From Mollicutes bacterium (lineage in GTDB: Bacteria; Bacillota_I; Bacilli_A; RF39; UBA660): a stretch of 62,277 nucleotides of DNA. This document shows positions 10,601-19,946 of the stretch, in pieces. The stretch spans positions 1 through 62,277 of the forward strand of contig JAAZKW010000028.1 of assembly GCA_012799635.1 (NCBI GenBank). The letters are read 5' to 3'. Each line of letters opens with the position of its first letter. Within the stretch, counting starts at the first letter, position 1. Under the pieces are notes generated by a model that worked only from the letters and a program-made list of their open reading frames with translations, ran no database searches and was not told the origin of the DNA. The position numbers and the translations under genes were made by a program.

Positions 10601-12255
10601 TAATAATCTTCTTTTCTAAACTCTTCAATACCATATTCGGTCTCAACAGTAGATCTTTCTCGATATATTTCATCTAAATATGAAGAAAGTCTTGAAGCTT
10701 CATCTTGATTTGAAGCAAAAAACCTTACTTGTTTATCATTACTCCAACAATAAGGACTATTCTTAAGCTTACTCCAATAAGGTTCATTTCTCTTATTAGT
10801 AATAATAACTATTTTTAATTCATCATAAGATTGAAAAGCAATTAACTGTAATATAATCCCATCCATAAATCTTTTTAGATTAACCATATTACCTATAAAT
10901 CCATTAATAAATGATTTTCTTAAAGAAATATTAAATGGTACATCAATCAGTTTATTACTATTGTTTACAAGATCTTGTACTTCTTGTTTAAGATTATCTT
11001 CATCTAAACTAAACTGCTCTTTAGGAGCATTAATTACTATATCAGGATCAATATTACCTATTCCAAGTCTAACTGACATAAAATCATTATGTTCTGGTCT
11101 TCTTTCCCATAGATTCCTAGATTTTTGAAGTATAATATTACCAACTACTTCTAAAGTAGGACTATTAATCTTCAAAATACTCTTTTGATTTTCACACTCC
11201 GATTTAATATCATTACCAACTTTAACTAAATATTCATGATATTTTTTTTGTCTTAATTTTTCTAATTTTTTCCTTCGGTAATTTTGATAAGCTCTATTTA
11301 AACTAGGAAAAACAAGCATTGCAATAAGAAAAGTAAGTGCCGTAATAATTGAAGTCATATTTTCTTTAAAAGTTGTTTCTTTTCTTAAAACACCAACTAA
11401 AGCAATAATACCCGAAATTGAAGAACCCATTCCCATTACTAACATCGGGCCTAAAGTTAAAATCGCAGGAATATTTTGATCTGTCTGCTTCGAAGGAGGG
11501 GCATCAATATTTATGGTTTTCGTTTCAATAATTTGACTAAACCTAGGAGGTCTTATAAAATAATCTTTTTCTTCATATAAAACTTCATTTGATTCAGGAA
11601 AATCAGTATTAGTAAAATCAAGCTTATTTGGTTTATGAACTTCAAATTTCTTAGTAACATATTTTACTTTATCATCAACAGTTCCTAAAAGAAGTTTATT
11701 TCCAACAAAAGAAAAAGTAAGGCCTTCGATAAAGATAGCATCCCCATATGATACTGTCGCTTCGGTTACAAGACGATTATTAATATATAAATTAGCATTA
11801 TTATGTAAATTTTTAATATAATATAAACCATTTTTTCTTACAACTTCTAATTGATTATAAAACAAATTAGGATGTTCATATGAAATATAATTGATTTCTC
11901 CTCTTTGTTTATTCGCAGAATTTCCAATATAAAAAGTAAGCTCATCTTTTTCAACAAAATCAAGCATTAGCATTCTACTATCAAATGTTTCCCCAACAAA
12001 AACACGATAAGTTTCTTTAGTAGCATTTTCATAAAAATTATAAAAATGGTTCTGTTTTAACTCAGTAAACTCAATAATATTATTATTCTCAACTATTTTA
12101 ACATCATCATTGCTTTTAATAGTCCATTTACCATCTACACCACTAATGTTAATCAAGTTTTGATTTTGTTCATTAGTTATCCAATAATTACCGTATACTC
12201 TTGGTGGTAATATTAAATTAACTACTCGAGATTTCCCAATTAACTTAACCTTCAC
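7636..12255 (-). CDS. essC: Type VII secretion ATPase EssC (FHA + FtsK/SpoIIIE domains)
   Basis: 1539 aa; N-terminal FHA-like region, two TMs, Walker A GMTGSGKSEF in D1, degenerate GSVGSGKEVT in D2. Confidence 0.9.
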   Translation of the reverse strand: MKVKLIGKSRVVNLILPPRVYGNYWITNEQNQNLINISGVDGKWTIKSNDDVKIVENNNIIEFTELKQNHFYNFYENATKETYRVFVGETFDSRMLMLDFVEKDELTFYIGNSANKQRGEINYISYEHPNLFYNQLEVVRKNGLYYIKNLHNNANLYINNRLVTEATVSYGDAIFIEGLTFSFVGNKLLLGTVDDKVKYVTKKFEVHKPNKLDFTNTDFPESNEVLYEEKDYFIRPPRFSQIIETKTINIDAPPSKQTDQNIPAILTLGPMLVMGMGSSISGIIALVGVLRKETTFKENMTSIITALTFLIAMLVFPSLNRAYQNYRRKKLEKLRQKKYHEYLVKVGNDIKSECENQKSILKINSPTLEVVGNIILQKSRNLWERRPEHNDFMSVRLGIGNIDPDIVINAPKEQFSLDEDNLKQEVQDLVNNSNKLIDVPFNISLRKSFINGFIGNMVNLKRFMDGIILQLIAFQSYDELKIVIITNKRNEPYWSKLKNSPYCWSNDKQVRFFASNQDEASRLSSYLDEIYRERSTVETEYGIEEFRKEDYYEENYLIIIDSLDIASKISITHSILENKDNHGFSLLYLTERINKLPTQCQAFVNITSETGERFVKEEINKIQEFKCEYIQTTIDAYIFVVSNIAIEIKGGFFELPTIYTFMEMYNAGNVEQLNAYNRWKTNDPTTSLSCPVGIDENGELFKLDLHEKVHGPHGLIAGMTGSGKSEFIITYILSMAVNYDPKEVQFVLIDYKGGGLAGAFENKDTGEKLPHLAGTITNLDTNEINRSLSSLQSELKRRQRMFNKARDDCNESTIDIYKYQKLYREGRVKEPISHLMIISDEFAELKADQPDFMDELISTARIGRSLGVHLILATQKPSGVVDDQIWSNSKFRVCLKVQDKSDSHDMIKSPDAAYIKETGRFYLQVGFNDFFAKGQSAWCGAAYYESEKLKKIVDTSINFVDNVGSIVKQIDNESHDDRGVHKGEEITNILEYIKSVGRQENINIEKLWLDPIPAIIYIDKLKIKYKYNKKPFEINPVIGEYDVPKEQRQNILTMPLSKMGNTIIYGSVGSGKEVTLSSLVYSLITTYTPEELNLYILDFGSGLMKMYSKAPQVGGIVASSEIDKIKSLFLFLQYKIEDRKKLFADYNGSYDYYCANSGSTVPTDIIIVNGFESFNELYDDDMDEFSLLTREGQKYGIIFVVSVSAINNMRIKITQNFNEKILLQMNDEYDYRAILGKTDVLPSKVLGRGMVKREGIFEFQTGSIAEDDNIAEVVKTAISNLNQTYTKRALSIPTLPDVVSTTFVASALDGLSSIPIGVAKDDLNILTYDLKNDLSLMVSCQKIKDAKRFISSLVYQFTTIKNTQVFVIDAEKIVDNIKHTNYFNSSFEPVFESFKENVAKLNEEYVNNGYDASVLDKYADMVFVIVGINKIKTILNDNFESLVSSPMIDSKKLGKISYVIVDSADNLKKFEYDSWYKDIINPSKGIWIGDGLADQSLFRIYSTRNIENNLPYNFAYYVLSNKNILFKYIEKYGEEEELL

Positions 12256-12320
12256 ACTTACTCCCTATTCTCCTATAAGTATATAATAAATAAGTTTAAA
12301 AAACAATATTGATTCTACAA

Positions 12321-12348
12321 TTGACAAATTTTTGTAATGTATTATAAT
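12321..12348 (+). promoter_or_regulatory. SigA-type promoter of rpsD
   Basis: TTGACA (12321-12326), 16 nt, TATAAT (12343-12348). Confidence 0.75.
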
Positions 12349-12356
12349 AATAGTGC

Positions 12357-12434
12357 AATTTCATTTGGCAGTGTTTTTAAAAATTATAACGTGTTTATGA
12401 AAAATAAAAGTAGCTTTCTGCCTAAAGCGAAATT
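12357..12434 (+). promoter_or_regulatory. Candidate structured rpsD 5' leader
   Basis: AATTTC..TTTGGCAG pairs with CTGCC(T)AAA..GAAATT, between promoter and rpsD SD. Confidence 0.55.
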
Positions 12435-12512
12435 TAATTTAAACTCCCTATAATTATTTAAAAATATTAACTTTTGTTTTTGTAATATTTTAAGAAAGGA
12501 GATCTTTTAAAT

Positions 12513-13115
12513 ATGGCAAGATATACTGGTCCTACATATAAAAAATCTAGAAGATATGGCTTTTCAACATTAGAAACGGGAAAAGAACTAGCTAAAAAAC
12601 CATATCCACCTGGAGTTCATGGTAAAAGTCGTCGTAGAAAATTATCTGAATACGGTGTTCAATTACAAGAAAAACAAAAATGTAGAACATTATATGGACT
12701 AACAGAAAAACAATTTAGAAAAGTTTTTGAAAAAGCTTCTAAAATGAAAGGTATTGCTGGTGATAATTTATTTATTTTACTTGAAAGTAGAATTGATAAT
12801 TTAATTTATCGCATGGGAATGGCTAGAACTAGAAGAAGCGCAAGACAAATTGTTAATCATGGTCACATATTAGTAAATGATATTAAAGTAGATATTCCAT
12901 CATATACTTGTAAGCCTGGTGATATTATATCTGTTAAAGAAAATAGTAAAAATCATCCTGCAATTGTTGATGCTTTAGAACTTAAATTATCTACTCCAAA
13001 ATTTGTAGAATTTGATGCAAAAAAACTATCTGGTAAATATATTAGAACACCAGATAGATCTGAACTTAATCCCGATATTAATGAACAACTTATTGTTGAA
13101 TATTACAGCAGATAA
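12513..13115 (+). CDS. rpsD: 30S ribosomal protein S4
   Basis: MARYTGPTYKKSRRYGFSTLETGKELAKKPYPPGVHG...; S4 motif. Confidence 0.97.
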   Translation: MARYTGPTYKKSRRYGFSTLETGKELAKKPYPPGVHGKSRRRKLSEYGVQLQEKQKCRTLYGLTEKQFRKVFEKASKMKGIAGDNLFILLESRIDNLIYRMGMARTRRSARQIVNHGHILVNDIKVDIPSYTCKPGDIISVKENSKNHPAIVDALELKLSTPKFVEFDAKKLSGKYIRTPDRSELNPDINEQLIVEYYSR

Positions 13116-13143
13116 AAAAAGAGCAAAATAGATGCTCTTTTTT
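13116..13143. terminator. Bidirectional terminator after rpsD
   Basis: AAAAAAAGAGCAAAATAGATGCTCTTTTTT. Confidence 0.7.
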
Positions 13144-13151
13144 AATTTCTT

Positions 13152-13382
13152 TTAATTTTCGTTTTCTATATTATTTTCTTTTTTATTGATAACACTATTA
13201 TCATCAACACTAACATCTTCTTCGTTTAAATATATTCTTAAAGCATCATTATAATTACTAACTTTATTCCATATTTCTTTTAAATGATAAGATTTTATAC
13301 ATATTTCTTTATAAATATCTAATGCGTCATTAATACCTTTGTTTTTTAAATCATAAACTTTTAACATATTCTTCTTTACCAT
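13152..13382 (-). CDS. Small hypothetical protein
   Basis: 76 aa ORF overlapping the 3' end of the next gene. Confidence 0.4.
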   Translation of the reverse strand: MVKKNMLKVYDLKNKGINDALDIYKEICIKSYHLKEIWNKVSNYNDALRIYLNEEDVSVDDNSVINKKENNIENEN

Positions 13383-15945
13383 CCTTCGTTTGTAATCGCT
13401 CTATTTCATCTTTAACAATATTCTGGAATTGTATAAGATGCCTAAAATCTCCCTTTTCTTTTTTCCTTTTTTCTATTTCAATAGTCAATTCTTTTAATAA
13501 AACAGTTAAATGATTATATTTTATAGTATTATCATTAATATTCTTAATACCTTCAATTACTATTTCAAACATTTTTTTGAACCCTTTTGCATTAAAATAT
13601 TTATTATATTCTAAATTACCATCATTATAATCATGACAACCAATAATATTATTAAAATACGTTATTATTAACAAAGATAAATATGAAGGATCTTTCGTTT
13701 GTAATAGCTGTTCATATATTAAATAACATTTATCCATCTCTTTTTTAGCAAAATACAATCTATCTACTATAACAATTGGTAAATTCATATCTTTTGCTGC
13801 TTGAAGTGATTGTTCATAATAATATACACATCTAATTTTATGTGTATCTTCTTTACTTATCTTATGTTCTATTAACATTTCATATACAAAATACGCATCA
13901 TTTGCTTCTTTTAACAATTTTATAACATCCTTGCTTATATTTTTTACTTCAAATTCCTTAATTAATTCTTTCCTAGTCATAAAATTATATTTATTATTTA
14001 TATCATCTATTATGTATATTATATATGAAGGCATCCTTTTTAAAATCTTTCCGTCTTCATACTTCATTCTTTCAATTAAAACTTCATTATGTGTATGTCT
14101 AGTATTATTGATTAGTTCCGAAGGTGTTGAAAAAGCAAAATCTATATTTCTAGAAATATCATAATAATGTTTAAACCAATTGGAATTTGCATCGGTATCT
14201 GTAGACATTAATAATTCCTTTCCATTTAAATTATTGAAACCCAAAATAGGGTAGAATACTCTAGCAGTAGCTATTTGATTATTTCCTATGTAACTACAAG
14301 AGATTCCATGTAAATAAAGTTCTGGCCTATTCCAATCATCTAAAAAGCTGCCTTTTCTTGAATAATCACTATATGCTCCTAAAACATGGATTAATAAATT
14401 AAAATCATCTTTTAAAAGGAATATTTTACTTTGATTATTATTAATACTTCTTAGTCTACCTAAAATTTTTGGATCACCGATTAAACCTTCATTATTATCT
14501 AATTTTTCATCATCTGTTATATAATATAAAGTACTATCATAGAGTTTGGCATATTCATTTCTTAGATAGACTTCTAAATATAGATAATTATTAAAGCTTG
14601 GTAACATCATATCACTAGCACTAAACATAAACATTAATTCTTCAATATCATTACAATTAACAATATCATAAATATCAAACAATATAAGTTTAACGTTCTC
14701 ATCTATTTGTAAATTTAATACAAGATTTTTATCTTTAAAATATCGATTTAATATAAAAAGTGATTCCTTTAAATCAAAACCATATTTTTTTAATAAGAGC
14801 ATATTTTTTAAATTACTAATGTCTTGCGCCTCTTTAATCCTTAATTCATATTGTTTATATTTTTTGGTGATAATTCCTAAAAAATTGTTATCTTTTAAGT
14901 CTTCAATATTTTGAATCCCAAAAAAATTATGGGCTTTTTGTAATATATATATATAATTTATTAATTGCTCATCAGTTACATTTTCACTATTATTAATAAT
15001 TCCTTTATAATATAAAAAATGATTTATCACATTATACGATATTGATGAAGTATCATATGGCATTGTATCAATTATTTTTAACATTCTATTTAATAATAGT
15101 AATTCTCCATTAGTTAAGCTGACTACTTTATACTGCAACTTTGGAGATGTACATATTTTATGAAAATATTTTGAAGAAAAAATATTCATACGGGTTTCTA
15201 ACATTAAAGGATTTAAATAAGAAAGAAGTTCAGAGTCAATTAAAACTAAAGATTCTATTTTTTCTTTTATTTGATATGGATCAATAGCTAAAAAATGAGC
15301 GTATAAAGCTGTAAATTTTTCTACAGGTGTTTTTTCAGGAATTCTATTACGTTTACTATAATTTACAATTTTATTACAAAAATTTTCTAAATTATTATAA
15401 TAACAAATATCCTTAAACAAACCTGAATACAAAAGATTATCTGGTAAGATAAACTCTTTTTTATTTGCCATCCAATCAAACAATTCCTTTTGTTCTTCTT
15501 TAGAAGAATGACATTCAATAAGCGAGGGGTTAAGACGACACACTATATCATACCTTTTTAAATTCATAGCAAGTCTAAAAAATTTCTCGTTATACCATAA
15601 TTTTTCTAGCCATTCATCAGGAAGTTTATCAAATATTTCCAAGATCATTTGCAATGTTTCATCCGTATATGCTTTTTCTTTAAACTTAGTAACTAGATCA
15701 TATCTTTTAAATTCTATTGCTTTTTTTAAAAGTTTATCATTACCGGTTAACCTAGGTGAAGTTTTATATAGGTCCAAAGAAAAAAATGTAACACTAATTG
15801 TTCTCACAATATAATCACCATATTTCTCAACTATATAATCTTCAACGGTTTCGTCACAAATACTAATTAAATCATATCTAAATGACTTTACTAATATTTC
15901 AGAAAACTTTTCAATTTTTTCTACGCTTGCAAATTGAAAGTCCAT
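13351..15945 (-). CDS. Large hypothetical protein with degenerate helical repeats in N-terminal part
   Basis: 864 aa; repeated pattern like LLKKAIEFKRYDLVTKF / FFRLAMNLKRYDIVCRL. Confidence 0.55.
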   Translation of the reverse strand: MDFQFASVEKIEKFSEILVKSFRYDLISICDETVEDYIVEKYGDYIVRTISVTFFSLDLYKTSPRLTGNDKLLKKAIEFKRYDLVTKFKEKAYTDETLQMILEIFDKLPDEWLEKLWYNEKFFRLAMNLKRYDIVCRLNPSLIECHSSKEEQKELFDWMANKKEFILPDNLLYSGLFKDICYYNNLENFCNKIVNYSKRNRIPEKTPVEKFTALYAHFLAIDPYQIKEKIESLVLIDSELLSYLNPLMLETRMNIFSSKYFHKICTSPKLQYKVVSLTNGELLLLNRMLKIIDTMPYDTSSISYNVINHFLYYKGIINNSENVTDEQLINYIYILQKAHNFFGIQNIEDLKDNNFLGIITKKYKQYELRIKEAQDISNLKNMLLLKKYGFDLKESLFILNRYFKDKNLVLNLQIDENVKLILFDIYDIVNCNDIEELMFMFSASDMMLPSFNNYLYLEVYLRNEYAKLYDSTLYYITDDEKLDNNEGLIGDPKILGRLRSINNNQSKIFLLKDDFNLLIHVLGAYSDYSRKGSFLDDWNRPELYLHGISCSYIGNNQIATARVFYPILGFNNLNGKELLMSTDTDANSNWFKHYYDISRNIDFAFSTPSELINNTRHTHNEVLIERMKYEDGKILKRMPSYIIYIIDDINNKYNFMTRKELIKEFEVKNISKDVIKLLKEANDAYFVYEMLIEHKISKEDTHKIRCVYYYEQSLQAAKDMNLPIVIVDRLYFAKKEMDKCYLIYEQLLQTKDPSYLSLLIITYFNNIIGCHDYNDGNLEYNKYFNAKGFKKMFEIVIEGIKNINDNTIKYNHLTVLLKELTIEIEKRKKEKGDFRHLIQFQNIVKDEIERLQTKDGKEEYVKSL

Positions 15946-15960
15946 TCTAAAAGGAACTTT

Positions 15961-16419
15961 TTATAGATTTTCTGCAATTTCATAACCATATTCTTCTATT
16001 ATTTCATCATTAAATGCATCAAAATAGAAAATACCTAAAAAGAAATATAAACCATTATTTAATATCTTTTTTAAAAATCTTGCACTATATCTTAAATTTT
16101 CTGGTATTGTTATGCCAAGTTTAATGACTTGTTCCATTAATTCATCGGTAAAAGTGTCCTCTTTAGCAAGGTCTAAAACAACATATATTCCATTATCCAA
16201 TGCTATTTTTAAAAAGTTAATGTCATTAATAGCTTTATCATATTTACTAAGTAATTCTTTTCTGCAATAAAAAGGAATTCCTGATAACTCGTATTGATGA
16301 CAAGTTTCAACTGCTGCAATATAATTGCCAACATCTACATAATCAAAAACTAGATGCCATTTTTTATGCTTTTCATCACTTTCTTGCTGTAATTTTTTAT
16401 AATCTATCTCTTTTTCCAC
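15961..16419 (-). CDS. Small helical-repeat hypothetical protein, apparently related to N-terminus of next gene
   Basis: 152 aa; LKKILNNGLYFFLGIFYFDAFNDEIIEEYGYEI resembles downstream protein's repeats. Confidence 0.5.
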   Translation of the reverse strand: MEKEIDYKKLQQESDEKHKKWHLVFDYVDVGNYIAAVETCHQYELSGIPFYCRKELLSKYDKAINDINFLKIALDNGIYVVLDLAKEDTFTDELMEQVIKLGITIPENLRYSARFLKKILNNGLYFFLGIFYFDAFNDEIIEEYGYEIAENL

Positions 16420-16531
16420 TATAAATTCTCCAAAAATACGCTTGTTTTTTTCATAATTCCCATTCTATTATATAATATTATTTTTATTTTTTACCTATCT
16501 ACTACAATTTAATTATATCTTACTTTTGAAG

Positions 16532-16563
16532 ATAAAAAAAGAGCAAAATAAATGCTCTTTTTT
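16532..16563. terminator. Bidirectional terminator
   Basis: AAAAAAAGAGCAAAATAAATGCTCTTTTTTT. Confidence 0.65.
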
Positions 16564-16581
16564 TATAATTATATATTTATT

Positions 16582-18117
16582 TTATTTTGCTACTGCTTGA
16601 GCAATTGGAATAAATATAATGAATATTGCTATTATGATTAACATAAATAACCAAATATATTTAATCCAAGATTTATAATTGATATCTAAATAAGAAAGAC
16701 CAATTAACAGTAAGCCACTTGTTGGTATAAACATATGAGCTAGTCCATAAGTAATCACATATATTGTATGAGTAATATCTACGTGTTTACCTAATACAGT
16801 AATACCAGGGCCAATTAAATATCCAGTATAACCAAGATCTGCATGGAATATAGATGTAACAAAAGCATTTATGGCAACAATATAAGCATTAAAGTTCTTT
16901 GTTAATCCCCAAGCCCAAGCTGTAATACCAGCGAATATTTGCGTCATATAACAGATAATAAATACTGTATAAGCCATAACATATAAACTTATAGGCTTCA
17001 TCATCTTTTTACAACCATCAGCAAAATTAGAAGCAAAATCGTTTAATTTCATCCTATTAATAATTGCAATTACTAAAGAGAATATTAATAAGATTATTGT
17101 TAAACTTGATATTTCCCATGAACCAGGAACAAGATTTTGACTATCTGCTGAACCAAGAATATACTTAAAAATAGTAAAATCTTTACCAAATTTAAGTGAC
17201 ATAAACCACTCATGAAGTTTTTCAAACCACAAAAGATTAAAATTAGTTTTCCAATCTACAAACCCTATTACTACTATTACAAATAATGCAATTAGAAGTA
17301 CTAGAATTGGCCAAATTTTAGCATCACTACGTGGCATTTCAACAGCAAATAAATCTTCTGCTTTTTCGCTAGCTACATTTTTAGCTTCTTTTGTTTTAGT
17401 TTTTCTTATTCCTTTAACAGCAGGCTTATTAGTTTTTCTTGACTTTACAAGTTTTATAACTACGAACAAAACAAATGCAAGTTCAACTAAACCAGCAAAT
17501 ACTAAACGATATTTTAGTGCTGAAGTTACTGAAAATTGCATATAATTGTTAAACCAGAAAAGACCTTCTGTACCATATGTAGCGCCAATTGTTCCAGCTA
17601 AAATTGAGCCAAAAGTAATTGCCATAGTTGTAGTTTTATCAAATTTCGCTCCTAAAAGCACCGTTACTAACAATGGTATAAATACAAATGTTGGTAATGT
17701 GATTCTAAAAATAGATGTTAAGAAAAATAACAATAACATAATAATAATTGCTGAAGTTATGTAATTTTTTTCAACAGTCTTTGTCATCTTTTTAACTAAC
17801 GTTTGATAACCTTTAGTTTCTTTTAGTACACCATATAGTCCGCCTAAAGTTAATAAGAAAATAATTGTTGATAAACCAAAATATATTGCATATAAATATA
17901 TTATTGGAATATCATTAAGTCCCAGACGACTCATTCCGCTTTCAACAAACTTAAGTCCTTGCATAGTACCATTTGGTAATATCCAAGTTAAAGTAAAGGC
18001 TATAAAAATAAATATAAATATCCACTTATATAAATCTTTACCTTTTGACTTCCAAGTAAGTATTGAAAAAAAGAGTGCTAAAACTAAAACAAGTATTATA
18101 CCTAAAACTTTTAACAT
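16582..18117 (-). CDS. YfcC/C4-dicarboxylate-carrier-like polytopic transporter
   Basis: 511 aa with ~12 TMs; conserved HADLGYTGYLIGPGI and HMFIPTSGLLLIGLSYLDI. Confidence 0.55.
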   Translation of the reverse strand: MLKVLGIILVLVLALFFSILTWKSKGKDLYKWIFIFIFIAFTLTWILPNGTMQGLKFVESGMSRLGLNDIPIIYLYAIYFGLSTIIFLLTLGGLYGVLKETKGYQTLVKKMTKTVEKNYITSAIIIMLLLFFLTSIFRITLPTFVFIPLLVTVLLGAKFDKTTTMAITFGSILAGTIGATYGTEGLFWFNNYMQFSVTSALKYRLVFAGLVELAFVLFVVIKLVKSRKTNKPAVKGIRKTKTKEAKNVASEKAEDLFAVEMPRSDAKIWPILVLLIALFVIVVIGFVDWKTNFNLLWFEKLHEWFMSLKFGKDFTIFKYILGSADSQNLVPGSWEISSLTIILLIFSLVIAIINRMKLNDFASNFADGCKKMMKPISLYVMAYTVFIICYMTQIFAGITAWAWGLTKNFNAYIVAINAFVTSIFHADLGYTGYLIGPGITVLGKHVDITHTIYVITYGLAHMFIPTSGLLLIGLSYLDINYKSWIKYIWLFMLIIIAIFIIFIPIAQAVAK

Positions 18118-18179
18118 ACTTTACCTCCTTATCAGAATTATATCACTACAGGACATAAAAAAAAAGCAAAATTGCTTTT

Positions 18180-18980
18180 TTAGTCTAAAAATTCGATATT
18201 TATGGAGCCAAGACTACCATTTATGTCTATTTTTCTTTTACCATTTCCAATAATGGTACTTTTTTTAATTACTTGATTTTCAACTTTAAAATCACCTAAA
18301 CCAATATCAATATCAAGTTCATAATCATTTTTAGTGCCATAAAGTTTAATGTTTGACGATCCAACACCACATTCAATACTGCTATCGCCTTCTAAGTTAC
18401 CTGTAAAAAACAAAGTTCCTAAGCCAAGTTTAAGCTCTAAATCTTTAAAGGTACAATTATCAATTTTTAAACTACCTGCCCCACCATCAATTTGAGTATT
18501 ATCATAAGTAACAATATTTTTTATATCAACTTTTCCAGCACCCAAATCAAGTTCCAAATCTTCAGTTAATAAATAATCTATTTTTACTTTTCCAGCACCA
18601 GCTTCTATTTCAACTTCTTTAAAAACATAATCTTTTGGTACTGTAAGTTTTAATACATTACCCTTAATTAACTTTAAAGCATTAGAATGCTTCTCTTCAA
18701 CAGATAATTTATTATCTTTTTGTTTAATATTTATATTTTGATTATTAGTTTCAATTTTTATTTTTTCACCTTCTAAAATCATAAGTTCTGTATTTTCAAG
18801 TTCAATATCAATTTCTAAAATATCTTTATCAATTTCAAAAGATTGCATTTTACTTTTATTAGTCTTATTTATAATACTTAAAGGCTTTATCTCTTCCTTT
18901 TTAATAAATATTTTATAACCAATAAAAATAATAAATACAAATATAACTAAACTAATTACTCTAGATAAAATTTTAAACAT
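18180..18980 (-). CDS. DUF4097-like (toastrack) membrane-anchored protein
   Basis: N-terminal TM then repeated β motifs (LDLGAGKVDIKN, GGAGSLKIDN, ECGVGSSNIKL). Confidence 0.7.
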   Translation of the reverse strand: MFKILSRVISLVIFVFIIFIGYKIFIKKEEIKPLSIINKTNKSKMQSFEIDKDILEIDIELENTELMILEGEKIKIETNNQNINIKQKDNKLSVEEKHSNALKLIKGNVLKLTVPKDYVFKEVEIEAGAGKVKIDYLLTEDLELDLGAGKVDIKNIVTYDNTQIDGGAGSLKIDNCTFKDLELKLGLGTLFFTGNLEGDSSIECGVGSSNIKLYGTKNDYELDIDIGLGDFKVENQVIKKSTIIGNGKRKIDINGSLGSINIEFLD

Positions 18981-19060
18981 ATATGATTATTCTCCTTTAT
19001 ATAAGTATAATATCATATTATTTATTTTATTTAAATTAAAAACCTTGCTTTTGTAAGGCT

Positions 19061-19936
19061 TTAATTATTTATTTGCTTCATCACTTCTTCAGCAAAGTTT
19101 TCAGATCTTTTCTCCATTCCTTCGCCTACTTCAAAACGACGCATTGTTATAATCGTTCCATCATTATTCTTAACAAATGTTTTAACATCAATACTATCAT
19201 CTTTTATAAAAGGTTGTTCTGCTAAACATACTTCTTGATAATATTTCTTAATTCTTCCTTCAACCATCTTCTTAGCTATTTCCTCAGGTTTTCCCTCTTC
19301 CATAGCTTTCTTTAATTGAACTTCTTTTTCATTATCTAAGATATCACCAGGAACATCTTCAGGAAATACATATAAAGGTTTCATTGCAGCTACTTGCATA
19401 GCAACATCCTTAGCTATATCTTCATTTGCTCCTTCAAGTAAAGCTAAAACAGCAATCTTACCTCCCATATGAATATATTCACCAAAAACTTCATTATCCT
19501 TTTTAGTTATTCTTTCAAATCTTCTTAAAGAAAGTTTTTCACCTATTCTAGCTGTCTTAGCAATAATAAAATCTGCTATACTTCCTTCTTCACATTTAAG
19601 TTTATTTGCTTCTTCTAAAGTTGTTACATCGCTTTTTAAAATAGTATTACCAATAGTATCGATCATTGATATAAACTCTTCATTTTTAGATACAAAATCA
19701 GTTTCACTATTTACTTCTAGAATAACAGCATTATTGCCCTTTATATATATATTAGCAAGACCTTCCGCAGCTATTCTACTTTCCTTTTTTAAAGACTTAG
19801 CAATGCCCTTTTCACGAAGATAATTAATTGCTTTTTCCATATCTCCATTTGTTTCACTTAGTGCCTTTTTACAATCCATCATTCCAGCACCAGTTGTTTC
19901 TCTTAATTCTTTAACTAAATTAGCTGTTATTGCCAT
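19061..19936 (-). CDS. tsf: Elongation factor Ts
   Basis: VKELRETTGAGMMDCKKALSETNGDMEKAINYLREKG. Confidence 0.97.
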   Translation of the reverse strand: MAITANLVKELRETTGAGMMDCKKALSETNGDMEKAINYLREKGIAKSLKKESRIAAEGLANIYIKGNNAVILEVNSETDFVSKNEEFISMIDTIGNTILKSDVTTLEEANKLKCEEGSIADFIIAKTARIGEKLSLRRFERITKKDNEVFGEYIHMGGKIAVLALLEGANEDIAKDVAMQVAAMKPLYVFPEDVPGDILDNEKEVQLKKAMEEGKPEEIAKKMVEGRIKKYYQEVCLAEQPFIKDDSIDVKTFVKNNDGTIITMRRFEVGEGMEKRSENFAEEVMKQINN

Positions 19937-19946
19937 TATTTCCTCC

